Source: Lysobacterales bacterium
GTDB taxonomy: Bacteria; Pseudomonadota; Gammaproteobacteria; Xanthomonadales; Marinicellaceae
Direction of reading: 5' to 3'
Length of the DNA: 64,000 bases
NCBI GenBank assembly: GCA_027067055.1
Contig: JAMOMK010000114.1
Span: forward strand, 124,001 to 188,000
In this document: positions 1-6,566 of the stretch, piece by piece
Position numbering within the stretch: the first letter of the stretch is position 1
Layout: each line of letters opens with the position of its first letter
Position numbers and translations under genes: made by a program
Notes under the pieces: generated by a model
The model's input: the letters and a program-made list of their open reading frames with translations, nothing else
Databases searched by the model: none
Told to the model about the DNA's origin: nothing

Positions 1-14
1 ATGAGGACTTTAAA

Positions 15-1772
15 ATGAGTACTAAAGTTATAGAAATAAAAGTCCCAGATATGGGTGATTTTGATGGAGTTCCGGTTATCGAAATATTAGTTAGTGAAGG
101 TCAAACTATAGAAACAGATGATGCCTTAATCACATTGGAAAGCGAAAAAGCCACCATGGAAATTCCTTCCCCTCATGCAGGAAAAATTACTGAAATCTTA
201 GTTGCCATTGATGAAATCGTGCAACAAGGAACGGTTATTGCCAAGATGGAGGTCAGGGATGAGGTATCAGGTGACAGGAATCAGGTAAAAGAAGAATTGT
301 CATCCTCGCAAAAGAACACGGCAGATTCAGGAGATTCCCGCCTTCGCGAGAATGACGGAGGTGTTACGGAGAATGACAATAAAGATTACGACACAGAACT
401 CCTAGTCCTCGGCGGTGGCCCAGGTGGCTATACTGCAGCCTTTCGTGCGGCAGATTTAGGTATGCAAGTGACATTGGTCGAACGCTATGAAACACTGGGT
501 GGTGTTTGTTTAAATGTCGGTTGTATTCCATCTAAAGCCTTGCTGCATTCAGCTCAAGTCATTCGCGAAGCCGCACACATGAACCAACACGGTTTGGATT
601 TTGGTAAGCCAAAAATAGACAAAGATAAATTGCTTGGCTGGAAAGATTCAATCACCCAAAAATTAACTGGTGGTTTGGCACAAATGGCAAAACAACGCAA
701 AGTTAATGTTGTCAACGGCACAGGCAAATTTGTTGATGACCACACCTTGGCTGTTGACGGTAAAAATATAAGCTTTGCTCAATGCATTATTGCCGCAGGT
801 TCACAAGTCTTTAAATTGCCCAATATCCCATGGGATGATAAACGCGTAATGGACTCTACCGATGCTTTAGAAATGAGTGATATTCCAAAAAGCATGTTGA
901 TTTTAGGTGGCGGTATAATCGGACTCGAAATGGCAACGGTTTATTCGGCACTTGGTACAGAAATAACCATTGTCGAAATGATGCCACAAATTATTCCTGG
1001 AGCAGACAAAGATTTAGTTCGTCCATTGATGATGTTATCGAAAAAGCGTTACAAAGCCATCAAACTCAAAACCAAAGTAACCAATGTTACCGCCAAAAAG
1101 AATGGCTTGGAAGTTGAATTTGATGAAAAAGACACAGAAACTTATGATAAAGTTTTAGTGGCAGTTGGACGTGTGCCCAACGGCAATAAGCTCGATGCCG
1201 ACAAAGCAGGTGTGCAAGTGACCGACCGTGGCTTTATCGAAGTGGATAAACAACAACGCACGAATGTAAACCATATCTTTGCCATCGGCGATATCGTCGG
1301 ACAACCGATGCTAGCACACAAAGCCACACACGAAGCCAAAGTGGCAGCCGAAGTGGCAAATGGCGAAAAAGTATTCTTCGATGCTCTTGTTATTCCATCC
1401 GTGGCCTACACCGATCCCGAAGTGGCATGGGTAGGCGAAACCGAAATCACAGCCAAAGAAAAAGGCATTAACTATGGCTTAGGCAAATTCCCCTGGGCAG
1501 CCAGTGGACGTGCCTTAGGCTTAGATAGAACCGAAGGTTTCACCAAGCTAATATTCGACAAAGACACCGACCTAGTCATAGGTGCAGGCATCACAGGGCC
1601 CAATGCGGGTGAGTTAATTTCCGAATTATCATTAGCCATAGAAATGGGCTGCGAAGCCGCCGATATAGGTTTAACCATTCATCCACATCCAACCCTTGCC
1701 GAAAGCGTAGCCATGAGTGCCGAAGTGTTTGAAGGAACAATTACGGATTTGTATATACCAAAGAAAAATTAA
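15..1772 (+). CDS. lpdA: Dihydrolipoyl dehydrogenase (E3) with N-terminal lipoyl domain
   Basis: Flavoprotein that reoxidises the dihydrolipoyl groups of 2-oxoacid dehydrogenase complexes with NAD+. Seen: residues 5-80 form a lipoyl domain with the lipoylation motif ESEKATME. A variable linker (about 85-125) is followed by the FAD-binding GGGPGGYTAA motif and the redox-active disulfide motif GGVCLNVGCIPSK. The NAD-binding GGGIIGLE stretch and the C-terminal HPHPTLAE motif with the catalytic His-Glu pair come next. At 585 residues it exceeds the usual 470-residue E3 by the lipoyl domain and linker, as in the PDH-linked E3 of Neisseria and other proteobacteria. The ATG at 15 follows GAGGAC at 4-9. 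The E2 gene (aceF) would be expected just upstream, outside the window. Part of the linker is encoded by a dispersed repeat (296-357). Confidence 0.96.
   Translation: MSTKVIEIKVPDMGDFDGVPVIEILVSEGQTIETDDALITLESEKATMEIPSPHAGKITEILVAIDEIVQQGTVIAKMEVRDEVSGDRNQVKEELSSSQKNTADSGDSRLRENDGGVTENDNKDYDTELLVLGGGPGGYTAAFRAADLGMQVTLVERYETLGGVCLNVGCIPSKALLHSAQVIREAAHMNQHGLDFGKPKIDKDKLLGWKDSITQKLTGGLAQMAKQRKVNVVNGTGKFVDDHTLAVDGKNISFAQCIIAAGSQVFKLPNIPWDDKRVMDSTDALEMSDIPKSMLILGGGIIGLEMATVYSALGTEITIVEMMPQIIPGADKDLVRPLMMLSKKRYKAIKLKTKVTNVTAKKNGLEVEFDEKDTETYDKVLVAVGRVPNGNKLDADKAGVQVTDRGFIEVDKQQRTNVNHIFAIGDIVGQPMLAHKATHEAKVAAEVANGEKVFFDALVIPSVAYTDPEVAWVGETEITAKEKGINYGLGKFPWAASGRALGLDRTEGFTKLIFDKDTDLVIGAGITGPNAGELISELSLAIEMGCEAADIGLTIHPHPTLAESVAMSAEVFEGTITDLYIPKKN
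296..357 (+). repeat. Dispersed palindromic repeat inside the lpdA linker
   Basis: The right half, at about 331-357, reads GATTCCCGCCTTCGCGAGAA then TGACGG. It matches the arms of the repeats at 5936-6063 and 7722-7788. A degenerate left arm (GTCATCCTCGC, about 298-308) gives an element of about 60 bp, the size of the 7722-7788 copy. It is read in frame and supplies linker residues such as GDSRLRENDGG. Confidence 0.75.
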
Positions 1773-1780
1773 ATATAACT

Positions 1781-2284
1781 GTGATAAAAAAAGACATGAA
1801 AGAGTTACAAGGAATAGTTAAGGAAATTCTTGAAAGTACTAATTCGATCGGGAATAGTTGTCTATATTTGAGTGCATTCTTGGTTGCTATGATAAATGAT
1901 CACACAACTTTATCAGCAAAATTCATAACGGGTTCTTTAAAACTTAATGAATTAGTTGTTTATAATCACAGCCCTGTTAAATTATTATTGGAAGGTCAAG
2001 AAAGTTTATTGAATAATTGGGATGGTCATTCATGGATAGAAATTTCTGGCTTCATCATTGATTTATCTATTTTTAGAACTATATTTTCATCAAAAACAGA
2101 TTTAAAAATACAGGAAGCATTTAAAATAATTCAAAGGGATTACGATGGGTACATTATTGAAAAGAAAATAAATTTGATAGAGAAAGGATTGGTTTATACA
2201 ATAAAAGAAGAGCTAACAAATGAAAATGCTAATGTTTTAATTCAAAATGCAGGAAATATAGGTCTTATAAAAAATAATATTTAA
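1781..2284 (+). CDS. Hypothetical protein with a transglutaminase-like Cys/His/Asp pattern
   Basis: No confident family. The GTG at 1781 lies 8 bp after the lpdA stop; an in-frame ATG at 1796 is an alternative start. The 167-residue protein has a Cys in a helical-looking stretch near residue 23 (NSCLYLSAFL), a His in GHSWIE near residue 80 and an Asp in GFIIDLS near residue 90. That spacing and the 'H-W-x-E ... G-x-x-I-D' wording resemble the core of transglutaminase-like cysteine-protease-fold proteins. The function is therefore an inference. The gene is much more AT-rich than lpdA, so it is probably an accessory insertion rather than part of the PDH operon. No signal peptide or membrane segment is seen. 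Confidence 0.6.
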   Translation: MIKKDMKELQGIVKEILESTNSIGNSCLYLSAFLVAMINDHTTLSAKFITGSLKLNELVVYNHSPVKLLLEGQESLLNNWDGHSWIEISGFIIDLSIFRTIFSSKTDLKIQEAFKIIQRDYDGYIIEKKINLIEKGLVYTIKEELTNENANVLIQNAGNIGLIKNNI

Positions 2285-2513
2285 ATTGATTTAATTGACA
2301 CTAAATACTACGATGAATTAACAACCTTAAATTATAAACCAATTTATGTTATTAAAACATTTATGATTTTTAAATTCTGAAGAAGTATAATGATTTTTTT
2401 ATCAGTATCATTATTGTATATATTGACCTATACCTAAAATATGATTGGTGTAATCAATATGTAACATAAAGTGGCTTTTCCAACTCTTTTTACTAAATTT
2501 TGTAGGTGTATTT

Positions 2514-2870
2514 ATGAAAAAAATGAAATTATTTATTATTGCTTTTAACTTGTTTTTTCTAGTTAGTTGCGAATCTAATAAAGGGTGGGACAATAAACAC
2601 ATTAATGAAATAAAAACTGTTTGCATTACAAAAATCAAGAAATCTGCAACTAAAGCATTTTTTGATTACTTCAAAGGAACAGGAAATTCTTTAACTAAAG
2701 CTAAAATTTCCGAAGGTAATAAAATGATTGAAACTGTTGCTAATAATCTATGTACATGTTATGTAAAAGAAGCCATTACAACATGGGATTATGAAGAGTT
2801 TAATCTTAACATACGATCATATACTGAGTGGATACTCACATCTAAATGTAAAGTAAATGACTATATGTAA
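2514..2870 (+). CDS. Small putative lipoprotein
   Basis: Family not recognised. The 118-residue product starts with MKKMKL, a hydrophobic stretch and a lipobox ending LVSC (Cys near residue 20), so export and lipid modification by Lgt/Lsp are expected. The mature part contains further cysteines (TVCITK, LCTCYVK, SKCKVN), which could form disulfides in the periplasm. The ATG at 2514 is preceded by AGGTG with 7 nt spacing. The gene stands alone, followed within 10 bp by a palindromic repeat. Base composition is very AT-rich, like the preceding orphan. Confidence 0.65.
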   Translation: MKKMKLFIIAFNLFFLVSCESNKGWDNKHINEIKTVCITKIKKSATKAFFDYFKGTGNSLTKAKISEGNKMIETVANNLCTCYVKEAITTWDYEEFNLNIRSYTEWILTSKCKVNDYM

Positions 2871-2877
2871 AGAAAAC

Positions 2878-3011
2878 GTAGGTTGGGCTGAGCTTGCGAA
2901 GCCCAACGACAGACTATCGGTTAACTTATAAATCATTTAACGAAAAAATTCCAAAATATAGTTTCAATTAAATATCCAAATATTGGGCTTCGTGCTTCAG
3001 CATCAACCTAC
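2878..3011. repeat. Palindromic repeat, family A copy 1
   Basis: Starts GTAGGTTGGGCTGAG...GAAGCCCAAC and ends TTGGGCTTCGTGCTTCAGCA then TCAACCTAC, so the two ends are imperfect inverted repeats of about 30 bp around an AT-rich centre. The same layout recurs at 3284-3432 and 3733-3881 and, degraded, near 5789. Confidence 0.8.
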
Positions 3012-3091
3012 ATTTTAAAAAGAATAGAGTTCATTTAAATATTGATTTACATTCTCGTTTGGCTCAAAACATTTGAAGTTATTCGGATACT

Positions 3092-3279
3092 CTATTTTAC
3101 ACCTCGGGTTAGTTTATTTGGGTTTTGTCTTGTATCAAAAATATCGTGAATATGAATAAATTTTTGTTCCTCAAGAACTGAATAAATAATTTTGTAATTT
3201 GTATGGATCAAATATCTATAACTTTTTATTCTATTGTTTAGCAAAGACTCTTTTTGTCCCATACGCGGTGTGCGTTCTA
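3092..3279 (-). pseudogene. Truncated parE copy 1 (C-terminal part only)
   Basis: Reads the C-terminal half of a ParE/RelE-family toxin, from the ERTPRMGQKES segment to a TAG at 3092. The 5' part is missing. At the position corresponding to codon 48-49 of the intact toxin (3991-4311), the sequence passes directly into palindromic repeat A2. The last codons (...DTRQNPNKLTRGVK) differ from the intact gene (...DTRQNPVKLERSIS), while the middle is nearly identical. This copy therefore appears to be a chimera of two related toxin genes. No start codon belonging to the toxin remains. Confidence 0.8.
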
Positions 3280-3283
3280 GCGC

Positions 3284-3432
3284 GTAGGTTGGGCAGAGCA
3301 ACGCGAAGCCCAACATCAGGCTATCGGTTAACTCAAAAGCCTTTCAACAAAAAAATAAAATTTAGTTCCAATAAAATTCATTGTCAATTCAAACACCACA
3401 ATGTTGGGCTTCGTGCCTCAGCACCAACCTAC
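3284..3432. repeat. Palindromic repeat, family A copy 2
   Basis: 149 bp from GTAGGTTGGGCAGAGCAACG to CAGCACCAACCTAC, with inverted ends carrying CGAAGCCCAAC and GTTGGGCTTCG. It abuts truncated parE copy 1 and is identical to copy 3 as part of the tandem array. Confidence 0.88.
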
Positions 3433-3541
3433 AACAGAATGGGTAACATCCCTTGGAATTTAAAAAAGACAATTTCACTAAATACACTTTTGCATTTATA
3501 TCATTAGGGTCAGAGCATTTGATTTTACATTGCCCAAAAAT

Positions 3542-3729
3542 TTAACTTATACTCCGTTCTAATTTAACTGGGTTTTGTCTTGTATCAAAGACATCATGAA
3601 TGTGAACCTTTTTATCTTTTTCAAGAACTGAATAAATAATTTTGTAATTTGTATGGATCAAATATCTATAACTTTTTTTCTATTGTTTAGCAAAGACTCT
3701 TTTTGTCCCATTCGCGGTGTGCGTTCTAG
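3542..3729 (-). pseudogene. Truncated parE copy 2 (C-terminal part only)
   Basis: Same C-terminal ParE fragment as in the intact gene at 3991-4311, including the identical end (NPVKLERSIS). It has lost one base in a T-run near 3676, which breaks the frame, and the 5' half is replaced by palindromic repeat A3. It is a by-product of the tandem duplication and cannot encode a toxin. Confidence 0.82.
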
Positions 3730-3732
3730 CGC

Positions 3733-3881
3733 GTAGGTTGGGCAGAGCAACGCGAAGCCCAACATCAGGCTATCGGTTAACTCAAAAGCCTTTCAACAAA
3801 AAAATAAAATTTAGTTCCAATAAAATTCATTGTCAATTCAAACACCACAATGTTGGGCTTCGTGCCTCAGCACCAACCTAC
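3733..3881. repeat. Palindromic repeat, family A copy 3
   Basis: Duplicate of the 3284-3432 element inside the second unit of the tandem array, with the same inverted ends (GTAGGTTGGGC / CACCAACCTAC). Confidence 0.88.
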
Positions 3882-3990
3882 AACAGAATGGGTAACATCC
3901 CTTGGAATTTAAAAAAGACAATTTCACTAAATACACTTTTGCATTTATATCATTAGGGTCAGAGCATTTGATTTTACATTGCCCAAAAAT

Positions 3991-4311
3991 TTAACTTATA
4001 CTCCGTTCTAATTTAACTGGGTTTTGTCTTGTATCAAAGACATCATGAATGTGAACCTTTTTATCTTTTTCAAGAACTGAATAAATAATTTTGTAATTTG
4101 TATGGATCAAATATCTATAACTTTTTATTCTATTGTTTAGCAAAGACTCTTTTTGTCCCATACGCGGTGTGCGTTCTAGTTTTTGAGTGTGATGTAGTAT
4201 ATTTGATACCAATTTTTTGGCTATTTGTGGTGATATATTGAGATTAAAGTAATTGAAAATTTCATCCAGTTGATTTTCAGCAAATTCTGACCAAATTACT
4301 TTAAATGCCAT
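3991..4311 (-). CDS. ParE/RelE-family toxin of a type II toxin-antitoxin pair
   Basis: 106-residue protein with the ParE/RelE fold signature: IWSEFAENQLDEIFNYF at the N-terminus, then the helix pair, the basic central segment ERTPRMGQKES, and IKSYRYLIHTNYKIIYSV and VHIHDVFDTRQNP near the C-terminus. ParE members poison DNA gyrase and RelE members cleave mRNA; which applies is not decided by sequence. Its ATG overlaps the antitoxin stop by one base (TAATG), the usual translational coupling. Two truncated copies of its 3' part lie immediately downstream. Confidence 0.88.
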   Translation of the reverse strand: MAFKVIWSEFAENQLDEIFNYFNLNISPQIAKKLVSNILHHTQKLERTPRMGQKESLLNNRIKSYRYLIHTNYKIIYSVLEKDKKVHIHDVFDTRQNPVKLERSIS

Positions 4312-4532
4312 TAGCTATATTTTTGCAATAACTCATCATTAGTTTTGAATTTATTATGAGCAAAATCTTGTTCTGACAAGTCAATTCTTTCGTTCAATTC
4401 TGCAATCGACATAGGTGACAAATTACGATTTTGTTCTAACTTCATTAAACTCTCTAAATGTAAAATGACATCCTCATTTTGTATTTCGAGAAATTCTTGA
4501 ATAAATTCTAATTTGCGTGCTTGTATACTCAT
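4311..4532 (-). CDS. Antitoxin of the ParE-type pair
   Basis: 73-residue acidic protein upstream of and overlapping the toxin. It begins with a helix (QARKLEFIQEFLEIQNEDVI) resembling small antitoxins found with ParE/RelE toxins. It ends with the acidic NERIDLSEQDF segment followed by a hydrophilic tail that would wrap the toxin. No ribbon-helix-helix DNA-binding domain is obvious, so autoregulation may depend on a short N-terminal helix or be absent. The function is inferred mainly from the neighbour and the size. Confidence 0.8.
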   Translation of the reverse strand: MSIQARKLEFIQEFLEIQNEDVILHLESLMKLEQNRNLSPMSIAELNERIDLSEQDFAHNKFKTNDELLQKYS

Positions 4533-5013
4533 ACATTAATATTGAACCTAAAAGTCCCATATTTCAATAGATATTTTCTTTTTTTTATTATTTATCGTAA
4601 GGTCAAAGCATTTAATGTGGTATTTTTTAATCAATAAGCCCACTTTATCCTTAATTTATGGTGGCTAATTGTGCAGTTACATAGATAAAAGCTTCCTATG
4701 TTAGGAAATAGTTATCGCCAAATCGATCAAGTTAATTGTCGTCTAATACGTGGGTGTCCCCGCTTACTTTGACGTAACTCTTAAATGAAAGCAAATATCC
4801 AAAGTTTAGATTAAATAGTTATACCTACAAATATAGTTGGTAGATTTCAAAAAAGTATTACGTCTTTATTTTACACCCTCTTGTACCTCAGCAACTACCT
4901 ACATTTTAAATAGCAGTGGTAAATATCGTTGGTGTTCCCGTTTATTCCCTGTTTTATTTTTGTTTAGTATATACTGTTGTAGTTACTAATCCCAAGAGAC
5001 AAAAAAGCAGGGG
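4533..5013. other. Intergenic stretch with degenerate repeat remnants
   Basis: No gene seen. A degraded right end of a family-A repeat is visible near 4880-4915 (TACCTCAGCAACTACCTAC). Two similar short tracts (CGTGGGTGTCCCCG near 4750, CGTTGGTGTTCCCG near 4926) recall one another and a third near 6385. They look like remnants of older repeats. Confidence 0.5.
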
Positions 5014-5715
5014 TTATTCAATCTTCAAATCTTTCTTTTGTTGTTGCACTCTTGCCTGAAAAGAGCGACCTAAATTATTTCCTTTTTTCACTATTCTTAA
5101 ATGGGCTTTTTCTTTATGGTAATTTTGAAATTTTTCAATTAATGTTTTATCTTCAAATTCAAAAACCGCATCCATTATTTCAATGTATTTAATGTCCTCC
5201 ACATTAATTTGGTGAACTTCAATAAACCTATCAACAATTATCGAAAAAGTATTTGGCTGTCTGTGGTCTGTATTTAGTTCTTCCCAAAAACAAAGTTCAC
5301 CTGTTTCCTGGCATCTAACTTGTCCCTTTTTTGAGTGTTTCTTAAAGAATGACAATTTCACATTTCGCAAATCTTGACTAATTGATTCTCTACAAGCTTT
5401 ATTAAATTTTGTTCTAGGTGAGTCACTTCCTTTGATACAACCAATGTATGAGAACACTTCAATAGTAGAGTCATTCCTTATCAAATGAAAACACTTGGTT
5501 TTGTATCGTACTTCATCAACTTTAATATCTTTTATCCCTACTCCAATTTTTTCTTCAGTTCGTCTATGTAAATTTAGCAACTGCATTACATCTTCAAAAT
5601 CCGTGGGATTCAATATTTCGCCGAATTTATATGAATTTAGTATGGTTTTATAAAAATTTAAAGCATCTTTTTTAAAATTAAATATGTTATTTCCTATGAC
5701 TATTCTTTTTTTCAT
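5014..5715 (-). CDS. DUF3223 (DCL family) protein with HNH-like C-terminal part
   Basis: 233 residues. Residues 10-95 follow the DUF3223 pattern known from plant DCL proteins and bacterial relatives: KKDALNFYKTIL, a G-x-x-L-x-x-x-D helix, LLNLHRRTEEKIGVGI, TKCFHLIR and FSYIGCIKG. The second half contains CQETG followed by DHRQPNTFSIIVDRFI, reminiscent of an HNH nuclease core (Cys pair, D-H-R), but a full set of metal ligands cannot be assigned by eye. DCL proteins act in rRNA maturation in plastids; bacterial function is unknown. The ATG at 5715 follows AGGAT. The gene is isolated between repeats and has no operon partner, suggesting lateral transfer. Confidence 0.78.
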   Translation of the reverse strand: MKKRIVIGNNIFNFKKDALNFYKTILNSYKFGEILNPTDFEDVMQLLNLHRRTEEKIGVGIKDIKVDEVRYKTKCFHLIRNDSTIEVFSYIGCIKGSDSPRTKFNKACRESISQDLRNVKLSFFKKHSKKGQVRCQETGELCFWEELNTDHRQPNTFSIIVDRFIEVHQINVEDIKYIEIMDAVFEFEDKTLIEKFQNYHKEKAHLRIVKKGNNLGRSFQARVQQQKKDLKIE

Positions 5716-5788
5716 TGATTATCCTGATTTACAATTAATCATACAATCTCGAATCAAATTGCTTCTTTTTATACACGTGTGAATGATA

Positions 5789-5932
5789 CAAGGTTGGTGC
5801 TGAGGTACGAAGCTCAGCGACAGGCTATCGACAAACTCATAAATGGTGTATGATTATATTTTTTAAAGTTCCAAATTCTATCACAATCTAAGTATCACTA
5901 TGTTGGATTTTTCATGCTCAGTCTATCTTATC
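5789..5932. repeat. Degenerate palindromic repeat, family A copy 4
   Basis: Begins AAGGTTGGTGCTGAGGTACGA and keeps the internal GACAGGCTATCG...ACTCATAAAT found in copy 1, but the right end (TGTTGGATTTTTCATGCTCA) has decayed. This indicates an old insertion upstream of the DUF3223 gene. Confidence 0.65.
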
Positions 5933-5935
5933 TTG

Positions 5936-6063
5936 TAACTACTCACTCCGTCATTCCCGCGAAGGCGGTAATCTCATAAATATTAGTGTGAAGGGTGGTA
6001 ATTAATGATACAAATCACCCTATAGATTCCTGCCTTCGCAGGAATGACTGGTGTGAGTAGTTA
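5936..6063. repeat. Palindromic repeat, family C (large copy)
   Basis: Inverted ends TAACTACTCAC...TCATTCC at 5936-5956 and GGAATGAC...GTGAGTAGTTA at 6041-6063. Inside lie the two arms TCATTCCCGCGAAGGCGG (5951-) and GATTCCTGCCTTCGCAGGAA (6025-). The arms match those at 7722-7788 and in lpdA. Confidence 0.85.
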
Positions 6064-6190
6064 TCTTATATTTTAAAAAAAGAATAGAATTTGTTGTGAC
6101 AATGTTATTTTAAAACTTTATCAAGTGCATATTAGGCATCAATTAATTTGACCGATTTGGCGACAACCATCTTGCCACCAACAAAGTCAT

Positions 6191-6295
6191 TTACCGTTGA
6201 TTTTCTTTCTTTTCTTTTTTCTCCAAGCGTTTTTCCTTTAAGGTTTTTTTAGGTTCTTTTTTGACAGCTTTTTGTGCATTTTTGCCCTTAGCCAT
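6191..6295 (-). CDS. Small lysine-rich protein, 34 residues
   Basis: ATG at 6295 to TAA at 6191, preceded by GGAGTAATAT, a good ribosome binding site. The product starts MAKGKNAQKAVKKEPKKTLK and continues EKRLEKKEKKENQR: 16 of 34 residues are lysine or arginine. Short, highly basic proteins opening MAKGxNAQKxVKKEPKKT recur in proteobacterial genomes as hypotheticals (recollection, not a search). The charge suggests nucleic-acid binding, possibly ribosome-associated, which is inference. The low-complexity lysine codons and lone position are caveats, but the start context and the recognisable opening support a real gene. Confidence 0.65.
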   Translation of the reverse strand: MAKGKNAQKAVKKEPKKTLKEKRLEKKEKKENQR

Positions 6296-6566
6296 ATATT
6301 ACTCCTATAATGATATTGAAAGAATGTATTTTAACACATGCATGGAATAGAAAAGCACATCAAATATATTTGATTGGAAATATCGTGGGTGTTGCCTTTA
6401 ATTTTCTGTAGAGAAGAAATGAAATGAGTGTACAATTTAGCATGTAGGTACCGTCTTGTTCAGTTAAATTATACTCTTTTGTTTTGTTTATCAAGGAGTC
6501 CACAAGAACTTCACTACTTTTTTCTTTGTGGACTTTGCGCCGTCTTTGCGATCTTCGCGTTACGCT

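Larger units (their letters stand above)
3171..4179. repeat. 450-bp tandem array (2.2 units)
   Basis: The text starting TCAAGAACTGAATAAATAAT occurs at 3171, 3621 and 4070, giving periods of 450 and 449 bp. Units 1 and 2 each contain the parE 3' part and a palindromic family-A repeat. The third, partial unit (4070-4179) lies inside the intact parE. The single-base length difference is in a T-run (ACTTTTTATTC against ACTTTTTTTC). Near identity of the units indicates a recent duplication. Confidence 0.93.

Noticed and set aside
3199-3507. Plus-strand ORFs over the palindromic repeats (also 3717-3956)
   Set aside because: They translate repeat DNA and the antisense of parE; the two are identical because the unit is duplicated. 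No ribosome binding site.
3171-4179. CRISPR array as explanation of the repeats
   Set aside because: Units are 450 bp and contain gene fragments; there are no short regularly spaced repeats with unique spacers, and no cas genes in the window.
6505-6560. Possible gene end in the CTTTGTGGACTTTGCGCCGT tract before prpC
   Set aside because: No start or frame of useful length; the wording resembles a widespread simple repeat (TTTGCG...CTTCGCG) rather than a gene.
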